A stretch of DNA of 64,000 nt from Vibrio proteolyticus NBRC 13287 (GCF_000467125.1 NZ_BATJ01000013.1:85321-149320), one strand, 5' to 3'; counted from the first letter of the stretch, positions 37,219-47,422 are shown. Translations and numbers: made by a program. The notes: generated from the sequence alone by a model not told the origin.

Positions 37219-39186
37219 TTAACGGGCTTTGCGCGTCACCATCAACAACAAGAAGTAGCCACCGCCCAGGATCGATACAATAGTTCCAGCCGCAATTTGC
37301 ATCGGATGCAGCAACACCTGACCAAGCCAGTCTGCCCAAAGCATCAACGTGGCCCCAATCAAGCCGGCAACCAACAATTGCTCCCGTGCCTGCTTCGCCC
37401 CCAACATATACGCCATATGTGGCGCGACCAAACCGACAAAAGCGACCGGCCCCATTGTGGCAGTGACCAGCGCGCACATCAGCGCCACCAAGACCAACAA
37501 CCCTGCGCTCGCCAGTTGAATGCCCAGGCCACGTGCACTGGCAAATTCCCGGCCGATGGAAATCAACGTCAGCCAGCGCGAGGTACACACGGCCACAAAG
37601 CACAACACCGATACGGAGCCCATCAACCAGATCGCCTGTTCGGCTTGAACCCGATATGTCGAACCTGACAGCCACAGCAAAATGGTGTAGCTGTCACCAC
37701 TGCCTTTGGCGAGACAAAATTGCAACAGAGCTTCAATCAAGGCCGTCAGGGCGATCCCGGTGAGCACCAGGCTGGACGGTGCAAAATTGTGTCGGCGTCC
37801 AAGAAACAGTAATATCGCCAGAACACTCAGGCTGCCAAACAGCGCAACCGCCCATTGTGCCGAAAACATCCGTTCTCCCAAGACCACGCCCACCAATACC
37901 AACGCAAATGTGGCCCCCGACGAGACCCCCAGGATATCCGGGCTGGCCAAAGGGTTGTATATCAATCGCTGCAACACCACACCAGCCATAGCCAGACCTA
38001 AACCGGCGAACAGTGCCGTGGTCATTCTTGGCCAGCGCAGCAGCCATTGAAACTCGGTCGGCCACATTATCGCGGCGCCGTGGTCGGTAAACTGAAACCC
38101 AAGATGCAGCACCACCCCACCCAGCAACACCAATGCCAGCCCCAACACGCGATGTGTTTTCAGGCGCGCACTACCCTGCGGCAGCGAAACCGCCAGATGA
38201 TCCTGTGCAGACAATCGACGGCGGCTGAACCAGATGAGTGCTGGAGCACCAATCGCAGCAGCGGTCACACCACTTGGGACCATTTGCCCAATCCAGTCAC
38301 TGATGACTATAGCCAGTGTATCCGTGATCAGCAGTAACACCGCCCCCAACAGGACACTCGCCCACAGCTCCTGATGCGGGGTACGCGCACCGCAAGCCCG
38401 CGCGATATTCGGCGTCAGCAAACCGATAAAAGAGATGATGCCCACCATAGTGATCGACGCCGAAACCAGCCAGATGCCGCCCAGCATTAACGCAAAAAAT
38501 ATCGGCACGACATTCAGTCCGCGCGCCGATGCGCCTTGCTGGCCCAGCCGCATCAAAGTCAGAATACGCGGTGCAAACAACAGTAGTGGCAGCGCCAGAG
38601 ACAGTTTGGGCAACAACCACAGCAGGTCGTCCCAGCCATTCTGCGCCAAATCTCCCGCGCCCCAGATAAAAATATTCTGCGCAAATTGCTGATTGAGAAG
38701 AATAATGCCACTGGCGAACGCACCAAGCAGGATATTGACCACCATGCCGGACACCACCAAAGGTAAACCCGTCATGTTGTTCAGGCCGGTGATGACCACA
38801 ACCAACCCGAATGCCGCGATCGCGCCGCCCATGGCGGCCAATACACTGTATTGTGCTGCCCAATCGGAAAACCAGACATTCACCACCACCAGCGCCAGCC
38901 AGGCGCCCGAAGACGTTCCGAGCGTCAGGGGAGATGTCAATGTATTTTGAGTCAACTGTTGCATTAAACTGCCCGCGAGCCCCAACACGGCGCCAACCAC
39001 AATGGCCATTATTGCTCGTGGCAGTTGTGCATACACAAAGTGAACGTCGGCGAAACTGTCCACATCCCGACTCATAGTGGCAAGCGACCATTGGACCGGA
39101 AAAGTCAGAGCGTTCCCAAACTGGAGACTGATGGCCGCGATCAATACCAAGGCAAAACTGAGAAAAATAAAGTGCTTAGAAGTCAT
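37219..39186 (-). CDS. fhuB: Ferric hydroxamate ABC transporter permease FhuB
   Basis: 655-residue double permease: two BtuC/FecCD-type halves fused in one chain, as in FhuB. Each half has about ten TMs and the coupling segments (ANTAVVG-like AIVVGAVLGLAGSLMQQLTQ with NTLTSPLTLGTSSGAW in the first; VLQRLIYNPLASPDILGVSSG in the second), plus the ATPase-contact loops MVGIISFIGLLTPNIAR and MGPVAFVGLVAPHMAYMLGA. It moves iron-hydroxamates from the periplasm with FhuC and FhuD. It overlaps fhuD by four bases. Confidence 0.95.
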   Translation of the reverse strand: MTSKHFIFLSFALVLIAAISLQFGNALTFPVQWSLATMSRDVDSFADVHFVYAQLPRAIMAIVVGAVLGLAGSLMQQLTQNTLTSPLTLGTSSGAWLALVVVNVWFSDWAAQYSVLAAMGGAIAAFGLVVVITGLNNMTGLPLVVSGMVVNILLGAFASGIILLNQQFAQNIFIWGAGDLAQNGWDDLLWLLPKLSLALPLLLFAPRILTLMRLGQQGASARGLNVVPIFFALMLGGIWLVSASITMVGIISFIGLLTPNIARACGARTPHQELWASVLLGAVLLLITDTLAIVISDWIGQMVPSGVTAAAIGAPALIWFSRRRLSAQDHLAVSLPQGSARLKTHRVLGLALVLLGGVVLHLGFQFTDHGAAIMWPTEFQWLLRWPRMTTALFAGLGLAMAGVVLQRLIYNPLASPDILGVSSGATFALVLVGVVLGERMFSAQWAVALFGSLSVLAILLFLGRRHNFAPSSLVLTGIALTALIEALLQFCLAKGSGDSYTILLWLSGSTYRVQAEQAIWLMGSVSVLCFVAVCTSRWLTLISIGREFASARGLGIQLASAGLLVLVALMCALVTATMGPVAFVGLVAPHMAYMLGAKQAREQLLVAGLIGATLMLWADWLGQVLLHPMQIAAGTIVSILGGGYFLLLMVTRKAR

Positions 39187-40103
39187 TGCTGCGCGGTGAC
39201 CTCCAACAGACTGTCCGTCACTGCGTCAGCAATATAACGAATGGACATCGCCCCGCCGTAATTCCAGACCGGACGAACGGCATTGAATTTTCCCGCACGC
39301 ACAAACGGCAGCGCACGCCACAGAACAGATTGCTCGACCTGTTCACGCTGTGGAAACGGTAGAAAATACAGCACATACGCGCTGTCGATGGACGCCAGTG
39401 CCGTGAGGCGCTGTTGTGTTATCCCCCATACGGCATCACGCTGAGGTAATGGCGTGTTTAACCCCAATTGGCGCAGCGCATACTGAGTTGTAGAGTTTTC
39501 CGTATACAAATACACGGAGGTCGGGTTGGCAAATCGCATCGCCAGCACCTGCGGAAGCGCATCGCCAAACGCCTGATGCAGTCTCTGTTTCTGCATCATC
39601 AGATGCGCGTTTAGTTCCGACAACTTCTGCTCCGCCAGAGCCGCTTTGTCCACCACCTGACTCAGCAAACGAAAATGCGCTATCGCCACCTGAGCACTCT
39701 GATCGCTGGCCTGGAAATTAGGCAGATAAAGCACTGGTGCGATGGTTTCCAGCACCGGCACCAGATCTTTTTGGGGTGATGCCGCCAGGATCAAGTCCGG
39801 CTTTAGGGCGGCAATTTTTTCCAGATTCGGCTCTGCGCGAGTACCAATATCCGTGATACCAGCCGGAGCCTGAGGTGTCACTACCCACTCCCGATAAGCT
39901 GGCAGGTTTGGCGCGCCAACCGGCGTAACGCCAAGCTCCAGCAGCTGTTCCAGCAAGTCCCAGTTGAGCACGACAATGCGCTCCGGCACCTGTGGCAGCA
40001 CCTGCTCGCCACGCGCGTCCGCAATTCGGATTTCGGCCAGAGCTGAGCCCGACAGCAACGTAAAAAAGAACAAATAGAAATATAAGAAGGCTTTACGAAT
40101 CAT
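39183..40103 (-). CDS. fhuD: Iron-siderophore periplasmic binding protein FhuD
   Basis: About 306-residue substrate-binding protein with a cleavable signal peptide (hydrophobic YFYLFFFTLLSGSALA). The two-lobed FhuD/BtuF fold is suggested by PERIVVLNWDLLEQLLELG, DIGTRAEPNLEKIAALKPDL and NYGGAMSIRYIADAVTDSLL. It delivers iron-hydroxamate to FhuB. The chosen ATG at 40103 overlaps the fhuC stop (ATGA); another ATG lies two codons upstream. Confidence 0.9.
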   Translation of the reverse strand: MIRKAFLYFYLFFFTLLSGSALAEIRIADARGEQVLPQVPERIVVLNWDLLEQLLELGVTPVGAPNLPAYREWVVTPQAPAGITDIGTRAEPNLEKIAALKPDLILAASPQKDLVPVLETIAPVLYLPNFQASDQSAQVAIAHFRLLSQVVDKAALAEQKLSELNAHLMMQKQRLHQAFGDALPQVLAMRFANPTSVYLYTENSTTQYALRQLGLNTPLPQRDAVWGITQQRLTALASIDSAYVLYFLPFPQREQVEQSVLWRALPFVRAGKFNAVRPVWNYGGAMSIRYIADAVTDSLLEVTAQQ

Positions 40104-40885
40104 GCACATACTACTGCTAGTTTATTGGTTTTAGAATGAACTGTCGGATGCGGATGGTCGATCAGACGAATGTTGGACTGATAGAGATCCGACAAACGTT
40201 TTTCGTCGAGCACCCTGTCAGCGGGGCCTTCAAAGGCTACCTTGCCCTGCTTGAGCGCGATAATGTGTGAGGCATAACGAATGGCCAGATTCAGGTCGTG
40301 CAAGATAACGATCACGCCGTGTCCTTGCTGATGGTTGAGTTCTGCCAGCAAAGCCATCAACTGATATTGATGATGCACGTCCAGGGCGGAGGTCGGCTCA
40401 TCCAGGATCAGCACTGGCGCCTGTTGCGCCAACAACATGGAAACCCAGGCACGTTGACGTTCACCGCCAGACAATTGCTCCGCCAATGTGTCAGCAAAGC
40501 GCTCAACACCGGTTTTCTGCATGGCATCAGCAATGATCGTCTGATCGTCACTGCGCCAACGCCCCAGCGTGCCACGCCAGGCAAAACGCCCCAACCGGAC
40601 CAACTCACGTACCGTCAGACCAGCAGAGGTCGGCAGTTTTTGTGGTAAAAATGCGACCGCTTTGGCCAACTCGCGGCTTTTCAATGCGGCCAGTGACTGA
40701 TTGTTGAGCAACACCACCCCCAGATCCGGCGCTTGCTGGCCCGATAACAAACTGACCAGCGTCGACTTACCAGAGCCGTTGTGACCCAGAATGACCGTCA
40801 GTTGATCGGTCGGCACCCTCAACTCATCAATCGACAATATGGTTCTGCCATCACGTATCATGGCAACATTGGATAAATGGAACAT
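40100..40885 (-). CDS. fhuC: Ferric hydroxamate ABC transporter ATPase FhuC
   Basis: 261-residue ATPase of the siderophore importer. It has Walker A GHNGSGKSTL, Q-loop in AVAFLPQKLP, signature LSGGERQRAW, Walker B VLILDEPTSALD, and His loop ILHDLN. The ATG at 40885 is preceded by AAGGGGG at a proper distance and begins the ABC fold; the frame is open much further upstream into fhuA but that part does not look like the family. It lies 56 bases after the receptor gene, in the same operon. Confidence 0.95.
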   Translation of the reverse strand: MFHLSNVAMIRDGRTILSIDELRVPTDQLTVILGHNGSGKSTLVSLLSGQQAPDLGVVLLNNQSLAALKSRELAKAVAFLPQKLPTSAGLTVRELVRLGRFAWRGTLGRWRSDDQTIIADAMQKTGVERFADTLAEQLSGGERQRAWVSMLLAQQAPVLILDEPTSALDVHHQYQLMALLAELNHQQGHGVIVILHDLNLAIRYASHIIALKQGKVAFEGPADRVLDEKRLSDLYQSNIRLIDHPHPTVHSKTNKLAVVCA

Positions 40886-40940
40886 TTTTCGCCCCCTTAA
40901 AAGCACAACCGCCCAAGATGGGCGGTTGTTGGCGTAAACA

Positions 40941-43028
40941 TTACCAGCGGTAGTTGGCGCTAAGAACAACTTGTCTCGACTGGCCGTAGTAACAGTAATA
41001 GTCACAGCCAGAAATGTACTCTTTGTCCAGCAGATTGGTCGCGTTGATCTGAGCCTGCCATTGTGGGGTGATGTCATAAGAGATCATCGCATCCCACAAG
41101 GTGTAGCTCGGTACCGTGCGGTTGCTGCTTTTCGGATTGTCTTTTGTCTCACCGATGTAGCGGACACCCGTCGCGAAGTTCCAGCCATACAGGCCCGCGT
41201 TTGCCGCATCGTAATTGATCCAGGTCGACGCGCTGTGACGTGGGATCAATGCCACTGACTTACGACCTTGCCCGTTGGTATCTTCCGTTGTTGCATCGGT
41301 ATAGGTGTAGCTGGCCGTGAGTTTGATATCTTCCGTCACGTAACCGGCCGCTTCCAGTTCAACGCCTTTTGAACGAACTTCGCCCGACTGAGTTTGTACC
41401 GACGTCGATGGATTGGTGACCAGCGCATTCTTCTGTGTCAAATCAAACCAGGCCAGGTTGATGTATCCGTCAAAGAAGTCCGGCGTATATTTCACCCCAA
41501 CCTCTTGTTGCTGACCTTCCAGAGGCTTGTAAAGCTTACCCGTGGCAAGATCTATCGATCTCAGTACTTCGAACGACTCGGAGTAGCTGACATACGGGGA
41601 CAATCCGAGCGGCGACAAATACATCACACCGGCGTTGAACGAAAAATTGCCATCATTACGTGACTCACTCTGCGACAGTTTGTCGCTTTCATTGCGCGTT
41701 TTCACGTAGTCGTAACGACCGCCAATCACACCCACCCACTGATAGTCCAGCATGGCTTGGTATTGAGCATAGAGACTGGTCTGGGTTTTATTGATACGAC
41801 GGTCGTGAGCATTGGCCGGATCCAACGGGTTAAAGTTGCCGTACTCCGGATTGAGTGCGTCGATGTCTCCGAAGTTGAAGTTGTCCTCTTCCTTACCTTT
41901 GTTTTGGTGGTTCTGGAAATCCACTCCCATTAACACCGTGTTCTCGACCCGGGACGTGTTCCACTTGGCAACGGCTTTGTTATCCACCGTAAAACTGTTG
42001 TTGTGCCCATCGCGGAACACGATGCCACGACCGACGACCGTCGATGTGTCACTCGGGAACGCATAAGAACTGCGAAGATACAGATCGTTGTAGGCGTAAT
42101 TCAGATTTTGCGATAACGTCCAGACATCGCTGGCCTGATGTTCAATCTGATAACCCACCGAAATTTGCGTGCGCTCATACTTATCGTAATCTGGCTCGCC
42201 AAGGTTGGTCGACGGGTCAATTTTGCCATCCGGCGTGTTGATGATGGTGCCATAAGCCGGGAAGAAACCATTGGTTGGCACACCTTCATCATGCAGTACC
42301 GATGCCAGCAAGATCAGTTGGGTGTTGTCAGAGACATCAATCGCCAGACTCGGTGCCAGATAGTAACGTTTGGTTTCTGTTCCGTTTAGTTCACCGTCAG
42401 TGTTTTTCAGCATCCCCACCAGGCGGTAGCGAACGCTGCCGTCATCATTGGCGTAGTCAGAAATGTCAAAACCCACTGCCTGATGGTTGTTGTTCCCTCC
42501 CTCCAGATGCAGTTCACCCTGAGGGACATCGGTTGGTTTCTTCTGAACCGCGTTCACCACGCCGCCCGGAGGTGCTTCACCAAACAGAATAGAAGCGGGC
42601 CCTTTGATCAGCTCCACGCGCTCCAGACCATAAGGTTCCAATAACCAGGTGTAGTAACCATCTTTGAACAGACGGCTGCCGTCCAGATACGTGGCGGCGT
42701 CAAAACCGCGCACTTTGATCCAATCGGTATCGTTGTCAGCACCATAAGGCTGTGACGTCACGCCCGATGTGTAGCGTAACGCTTCATCCAGTTTTTGTGG
42801 ATTGCGCTGGGCCATATCTTCTTCTGTAACGATTGACACCGCTTTCGGCGTCTCTTCCATCGGCGTTTCGACTTTCAGTGCGGAAGCCGTGACCACCATC
42901 GTTTCCATCACCTGAGGTTGTTCCTGTTCGTCAGCAAAAGCATGAGAAACAAGCGCGATTGGCGCGACACCGTAAGCAATTACACGGCGTACCACTGCGG
43001 CCAGGATCGTTTTGCGCGCATGAAGCAT
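40941..43028 (-). CDS. fhuA: TonB-dependent ferric hydroxamate (ferrichrome-type) receptor
   Basis: About 695-residue outer membrane receptor. After the signal peptide (to about residue 32) comes a TonB box region (QVMETMVVTA), a plug domain (PMEETPKAVSIVTEEDM, SQPYGADNDTDWIKVRGFD, RVELIKGPASILFGEAPPGG) and a 22-strand barrel ending in an aromatic residue (SANYRW). The DYYCYYGQSRQVVLS end and the neighbouring fhuCDB support a hydroxamate ligand such as ferrichrome; the exact ligand is inferred. The ATG at 43028 has AGGAGT ten bases upstream. It is controlled by a Fur-like site just before it. Confidence 0.93.
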   Translation of the reverse strand: MLHARKTILAAVVRRVIAYGVAPIALVSHAFADEQEQPQVMETMVVTASALKVETPMEETPKAVSIVTEEDMAQRNPQKLDEALRYTSGVTSQPYGADNDTDWIKVRGFDAATYLDGSRLFKDGYYTWLLEPYGLERVELIKGPASILFGEAPPGGVVNAVQKKPTDVPQGELHLEGGNNNHQAVGFDISDYANDDGSVRYRLVGMLKNTDGELNGTETKRYYLAPSLAIDVSDNTQLILLASVLHDEGVPTNGFFPAYGTIINTPDGKIDPSTNLGEPDYDKYERTQISVGYQIEHQASDVWTLSQNLNYAYNDLYLRSSYAFPSDTSTVVGRGIVFRDGHNNSFTVDNKAVAKWNTSRVENTVLMGVDFQNHQNKGKEEDNFNFGDIDALNPEYGNFNPLDPANAHDRRINKTQTSLYAQYQAMLDYQWVGVIGGRYDYVKTRNESDKLSQSESRNDGNFSFNAGVMYLSPLGLSPYVSYSESFEVLRSIDLATGKLYKPLEGQQQEVGVKYTPDFFDGYINLAWFDLTQKNALVTNPSTSVQTQSGEVRSKGVELEAAGYVTEDIKLTASYTYTDATTEDTNGQGRKSVALIPRHSASTWINYDAANAGLYGWNFATGVRYIGETKDNPKSSNRTVPSYTLWDAMISYDITPQWQAQINATNLLDKEYISGCDYYCYYGQSRQVVLSANYRW

Positions 43029-43052
43029 GGACAAATGACTCCTAAATAAATT

Positions 43053-43071
43053 GAGAATTATTCTGATTATC
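43053..43071 (-). promoter_or_regulatory. Fur box between fhuA and the ABC exporter gene
   Basis: GAGAATTATTCTGATTATC matches the 19-base Fur consensus GATAATGATAATCATTATC at 14 positions. It lies 25 bases before the fhuA start and 94 before the divergent exporter gene, so iron-Fur repression of fhu, and perhaps of both, is likely. Confidence 0.7.
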
Positions 43072-43164
43072 TTTAATATTCCTGCGCATTTTACTGATAA
43101 ATTTCGCAATTAACAGTCACAATGCGAACAAATCTCATTTAAATTTATCTCAGGTCAATTTTCT

Positions 43165-44994
43165 ATGTTCCAATGGTTTGAAAAGCTCACCGCCCCTTTT
43201 CCGGAGGAAGAACCCCAGAAGCCGCCGCGCACTCTGTTCGGGTTTTGCCGTCACTACACCCGTGGCTTCGAAAAGCCGCTGGTCATCATGTCATTGCTCA
43301 GCGCGTGTGTGGCGATCGCGGAAGTAACGCTGATCCGTTATATGGGTGAACTGGTCGACATTCTCGGCAGCCAAAATCCAGAGACTTTCTGGGCAGATCA
43401 GGGCAATCGTTTATGGACCATGGCCGCGTTGGTCGCGATCATCATGCCTGCACTGGCGTTTTTTCACTCCATGATCATGCACCAGACACTGCTGGGTAAC
43501 TATCCGATGTCGATCCGCTGGCAAGTACACCGCTACCTGCTCAAGCAGAGCGTCGGTTTTTTCCAGCGTGATTTTGCCGGCCGGGTCGCTACCAAGGTGA
43601 TGCAAAGTGCGCTGGCTGTGCGGGAGACCGTGATGAAGCTGGTCGATGTCATGGTGTACATCAGTGTCTATTTTGTGTCGATGGTATGGATGATGGGCGA
43701 ATCAGACATGACGCTGATGCTGCCGATCCTAGTGTGGCTGATCGCATATATCTGTATCCAAATCTATTACATTCCACGCATGAAACAGGTGGCTACCGAT
43801 CAGGCCGATGCCCGTTCACAGATGACCGGCCGGATTGTCGACAGCTACACCAACATCACCACGGTTAAACTGTTTTCGCACTCACAACGTGAGATGGAAT
43901 ACGCTAAGAGCAGCATGGCGACGTTCCTGTCGACCGTCTACCGCCAGATGCGTATGGTGACCTGCCTGCTGTTTTCGGTGGACGCCATCAACTACCTGCT
44001 TTTGCTGTCGATTGCCGGATTGTCGATTTTTCTCTGGCTTGATAGTGCAGTGACTGTCGGTGTGATTGCCATCGCCATCAGCATCGCCCTGCGCGTTCAG
44101 GGGATGTCAAAATGGATCATGTGGGAGCTGAGTGCCTTGTTTGAAAACATTGGGACCGTTGTGGATGGCATGAACACGATTTCCAACGATGTTGAAATCA
44201 AAGATGCACCGAATGCCCGGGAGCTTACCGTGCAACGCGGTGAAATCGAATTCGACGATATCCATTTCCGTTACGGTGACGATAAACCTGTCTTCGATGC
44301 GCTCAACCTGCGCCTGAAACCGGGCGAAAAAGTTGGTATTGTCGGACGCTCCGGTGCGGGTAAATCCTCACTGGTCAACCTGCTACTGCGTTTTTACGAT
44401 GTCCAGTCCGGTGCGATCCGCATTGATGGACAGGATATTTCGCAGGTCTCTCAGGAAGCCCTGCGCAGCCACATCGGCATGATTACGCAGGATACTTCGC
44501 TGCTGCACCGCTCTATCCGTGACAACATTCTTTACGGCGATCCTCAAGCCAGTGAAGAGGCGATGATCGAAGCCGCGCGTCAGGCTCACGCCCATGATTT
44601 CATTACCACATTGAAAGATGAAGAAGGCCGCTGCGGCTACGATGTACTGGTTGGAGAGCGAGGCGTGAAACTTTCCGGCGGGCAACGCCAGCGGGTGGCG
44701 ATAGCTCGTGTGCTGCTGAAAAATGCACCGATCCTCATCATGGACGAGGCCACCTCAGCGCTGGATTCAGAAGTAGAAGTGGCAATCCAGGAAAACCTGG
44801 AGGTTCTGATGGAAGACAAAACCGTCATCGCGATTGCGCATCGCCTGTCGACCATCGCCGCCATGGATCGCCTGATCGTCATGGATAACGGCCGCATCAT
44901 CGAACAAGGCAGCCATCAGGAATTGTTGGCCCATAATGGCGTCTACGCACAATTGTGGGCTCATCAGACGGGTGGTTTCCTCGGCGAAGTTTGA
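43165..44994 (+). CDS. ABC exporter, fused permease and ATPase
   Basis: 609-residue type-I (exporter-fold) half transporter, expected to dimerise. The membrane domain (about 35-330) has six TMs, starting at VIMSLLSACVAIAEVTLIRY. The nucleotide-binding domain has Walker A GRSGAGKSSL, Q-loop GMITQDTSLL, signature LSGGQRQRVA, Walker B ILIMDEATSALD and His loop AIAHRL. It is divergent from fhuA across a Fur-box region, which points to iron-linked expression. It could export a siderophore or recycle a hydroxamate carrier, but the substrate is not given by sequence. Confidence 0.93.
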   Translation: MFQWFEKLTAPFPEEEPQKPPRTLFGFCRHYTRGFEKPLVIMSLLSACVAIAEVTLIRYMGELVDILGSQNPETFWADQGNRLWTMAALVAIIMPALAFFHSMIMHQTLLGNYPMSIRWQVHRYLLKQSVGFFQRDFAGRVATKVMQSALAVRETVMKLVDVMVYISVYFVSMVWMMGESDMTLMLPILVWLIAYICIQIYYIPRMKQVATDQADARSQMTGRIVDSYTNITTVKLFSHSQREMEYAKSSMATFLSTVYRQMRMVTCLLFSVDAINYLLLLSIAGLSIFLWLDSAVTVGVIAIAISIALRVQGMSKWIMWELSALFENIGTVVDGMNTISNDVEIKDAPNARELTVQRGEIEFDDIHFRYGDDKPVFDALNLRLKPGEKVGIVGRSGAGKSSLVNLLLRFYDVQSGAIRIDGQDISQVSQEALRSHIGMITQDTSLLHRSIRDNILYGDPQASEEAMIEAARQAHAHDFITTLKDEEGRCGYDVLVGERGVKLSGGQRQRVAIARVLLKNAPILIMDEATSALDSEVEVAIQENLEVLMEDKTVIAIAHRLSTIAAMDRLIVMDNGRIIEQGSHQELLAHNGVYAQLWAHQTGGFLGEV

Positions 44995-45028
44995 TCATAA
45001 CCGCGCTCGCGCGACCCGGTCAGATCCC

Positions 45029-45057
45029 ACAAGGGCCTCCGAATGGAGACCCTTGTA
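45029..45057. terminator. Bidirectional terminator
   Basis: Twelve-base imperfect stem ACAAGGGCCTCC / GGAGACCCTTGT with a four-base loop, between the converging ABC exporter and dehydrogenase genes. Confidence 0.7.
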
Positions 45058-45058
45058 A

Positions 45059-45940
45059 TTATGAGTTCTGTTTAGCCACGGCTTTAAACAGCACCGACGT
45101 GTCCATCCGGCCGAGTCCGTCTTGTTGTAAATCGGCGTATTGCTCATCCACCTTACGTGTCAGCGGTAACTCTAATCCGTAACGCTGTGCTTCTTTGAGG
45201 CAAAAACCGAGATCTTTGCGCATCCAGTCGATGGCAAAACCAAAATCGAATTTGTCCTGTGCCATTGTGACAGCGCGATTTTCCATCTGCCATGAACCCG
45301 CCGCACCGTGCTTGAGCACGTCAACGACCTGTTCAATATCCAGATTGGCTTTCTGAGCCAAAAGTAAAGCTTCACTGAGCCCCTGCAAAATACCGCCAAT
45401 ACAAATCTGGTTGACCATCTTACAACGCTGACCCTGACCGTTCTCCCCCATCAGAGCGACTTGTTTGGCATACGCATCCATGATCGGACGAGCCTGTTGG
45501 AACGCATCAGGCTGACCACCGCACATCACGGTCAGCACGCCGTTCTCTGCCCCGGCCTGACCACCCGACACCGGGGCATCCACAAACTGATTCCCTTGTT
45601 GATGGCACGCTTGGGCCAGTTCTAGGGCCAGTTCTGCAGACGTTGTCGTGTGATCAACCAGTACGGCACCTGATTTGAGGCCAGCTAACACCCCTTCCTC
45701 GCCGTAGATGACACTGCGTACATCGTCGTCGTTGCCCACACACACAAACACCACATCGCAGTGGTGAGCGGCGGCTTTCGGGGTGTCGAATGCCTGGCCA
45801 CCATACTGCCCGGCCCATTGCTGCGCCTTCGCTGACGTACGGTTATAAACCGACGTTTGGTAACCCGCTTGCTGTAAATGACCTGCCATTGGGTAGCCCA
45901 TGACACCCAGCCCAATAAACGCGACTTTACTTGTTTCCAT
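45059..45940 (-). CDS. Beta-hydroxyacid dehydrogenase family (3-hydroxyisobutyrate dehydrogenase-like)
   Basis: 293-residue NAD(P)-dependent oxidoreductase. The Rossmann motif is FIGLGVMGYPMAGHL; the substrate motif FVDAPVSGGQAGAENGVLTV and the catalytic lysine motif KMVNQ are intact. The family includes 3-hydroxyisobutyrate, tartronate semialdehyde and succinate semialdehyde reductases; the substrate is undecided. The ATG at 45940 has GGGAG upstream and begins just before the Rossmann fold. It is divergent from a MocR-type regulator, which probably controls it. Confidence 0.92.
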   Translation of the reverse strand: METSKVAFIGLGVMGYPMAGHLQQAGYQTSVYNRTSAKAQQWAGQYGGQAFDTPKAAAHHCDVVFVCVGNDDDVRSVIYGEEGVLAGLKSGAVLVDHTTTSAELALELAQACHQQGNQFVDAPVSGGQAGAENGVLTVMCGGQPDAFQQARPIMDAYAKQVALMGENGQGQRCKMVNQICIGGILQGLSEALLLAQKANLDIEQVVDVLKHGAAGSWQMENRAVTMAQDKFDFGFAIDWMRKDLGFCLKEAQRYGLELPLTRKVDEQYADLQQDGLGRMDTSVLFKAVAKQNS

Positions 45941-46069
45941 CTCTGATTTCTCCCGCCGATTAGCCGTTATCCATTTTGATTGTGCTGAATATCTAAGCAT
46001 CGACATTGACATATGTCAATTAATCAATTTTAATTCATTACACTAAGTCATTAAGTCAACCAGAGCCGT

Positions 46070-47401
46070 ATGAGCGAAGCCAAGTTCCGTCAGATTGCCG
46101 ATACCATCACCACCCGGATTATAGAAGGTCGCTATCCGGCGGGCACTAAACTGCCCACCCACCGGGAAATGGCTACAGAATTAGCCACAACCCCAGCGAC
46201 GGTAGCAAAAGCTTATAAACTGCTGACAGACCTGAATAAAGTGGAGTCATTTGTTGGGAGGGGAACATTTGTCTGCGGCGGTTCGCATCTGGCATCGGTG
46301 ATTCGCGCTGAGGAGAAAAGCGACGAATTTAACTTCTCAATCTTACAGCCGTGTCTGGTGCACAACGCAGCAGCACTGCAACAAGCCTATTCCCAAGCTC
46401 GCTGGGATGTTTCTTTACTCGGTTACAGTGAACAATCCGGCCATCAGACACATCGGCAAAATGGCGCAAAGTGGGCCCAGGCGTATGGTCTGGATCACGC
46501 CAATCAGGACAACATCCTGCTGACCAACGGGGCCCAACACGCTCTGTCTCTTATCGTCGAGACACTTACCCAGCCAGGTGACACCATTGCGCTGGAAGCA
46601 CTGACCTATCCGGGGATTCTGGCCATTGCCAGCCTGTCCGGACGGCGGATCGTTGCGGTCGAAATGGACGCAGACGGTATGCGTGCGGACAGCCTGTCGC
46701 ACATTCTGGCCGAACACCAGCCCAAACTGGTTGTTGTGGTTCCTTCACACCACAACCCGACGGGCATCACCATGCCCATCCACCGACGTGAGGCGATCGC
46801 CAAGGTGGTGCAAGCTTCCTCAGCCTGGTTGGTTGAAGATGACATATACGGCTTCCTCAACCCTGAACCTATTTCCGCCATCAGTAACTGGATTCCTCAG
46901 CAGAGCTTTCACATCACCAGTCTGTCAAAAGCCATCAGTCCGGCCATGCGCTGCGGTTTTCTCAAGGTACCGAATCATTATATCGACACGCTGAGCACAC
47001 ACATCCGAGCCACTATCTGGATGGCATCACCACTGAATTACGTCGTTGCCAGCGACTTAATTCAATCTGGAGAGGCATTTGCTATGGCCGAGAAACAAAA
47101 GGCACTCGCGGTGCAAAGGCAAACGTTAGCAAAGCAAATTCTGGGCACGGACACTCAAGGGACGGGCTACCACATATGGCTGCCATTACCTGACGGCTGG
47201 CAACAGGATAAGTTGGTAATCGAAGCAAAAAAGCAGGGGATTTTGATCAGCAGCGGCGGCTACTTTACCGCAGACCAACATGACAGCCAGTACGTACGTC
47301 TGGCTCTGACCACCATTGCGGCGGAGAAAAAATTCGAGCAGGGTCTGCAAAAGCTTCGTGTTTTGCTCGACAACCCTGCCCGAGTTAATTTTCCTGTATG
47401 A
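46070..47401 (+). CDS. MocR family PLP-dependent transcriptional regulator
   Basis: 443 residues. An N-terminal GntR winged helix (about 1-75; KLPTHREMATELATTPATVA) is joined to an aminotransferase-fold domain (from about 105). The PLP-lysine lies in HITSLSKAISPAMRCGF, with NGAQHALSLIVETL, SHHNPTGITMP and WLVEDDIYGF completing the cofactor site. MocR regulators sense amino acids or vitamin B6 and often act on the divergent gene. Here that is the dehydrogenase at 45940, 129 bases away, suggesting linked carbon or amino-acid metabolism. Confidence 0.94.
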   Translation: MSEAKFRQIADTITTRIIEGRYPAGTKLPTHREMATELATTPATVAKAYKLLTDLNKVESFVGRGTFVCGGSHLASVIRAEEKSDEFNFSILQPCLVHNAAALQQAYSQARWDVSLLGYSEQSGHQTHRQNGAKWAQAYGLDHANQDNILLTNGAQHALSLIVETLTQPGDTIALEALTYPGILAIASLSGRRIVAVEMDADGMRADSLSHILAEHQPKLVVVVPSHHNPTGITMPIHRREAIAKVVQASSAWLVEDDIYGFLNPEPISAISNWIPQQSFHITSLSKAISPAMRCGFLKVPNHYIDTLSTHIRATIWMASPLNYVVASDLIQSGEAFAMAEKQKALAVQRQTLAKQILGTDTQGTGYHIWLPLPDGWQQDKLVIEAKKQGILISSGGYFTADQHDSQYVRLALTTIAAEKKFEQGLQKLRVLLDNPARVNFPV

Positions 47402-47422
47402 GCCCAATAGCTCCGGAAAATA

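Noticed and set aside
43429..44900. Long reverse-strand frames inside the ABC exporter gene
   Set aside because: They mirror the codon structure of a well-identified gene and carry no motifs.
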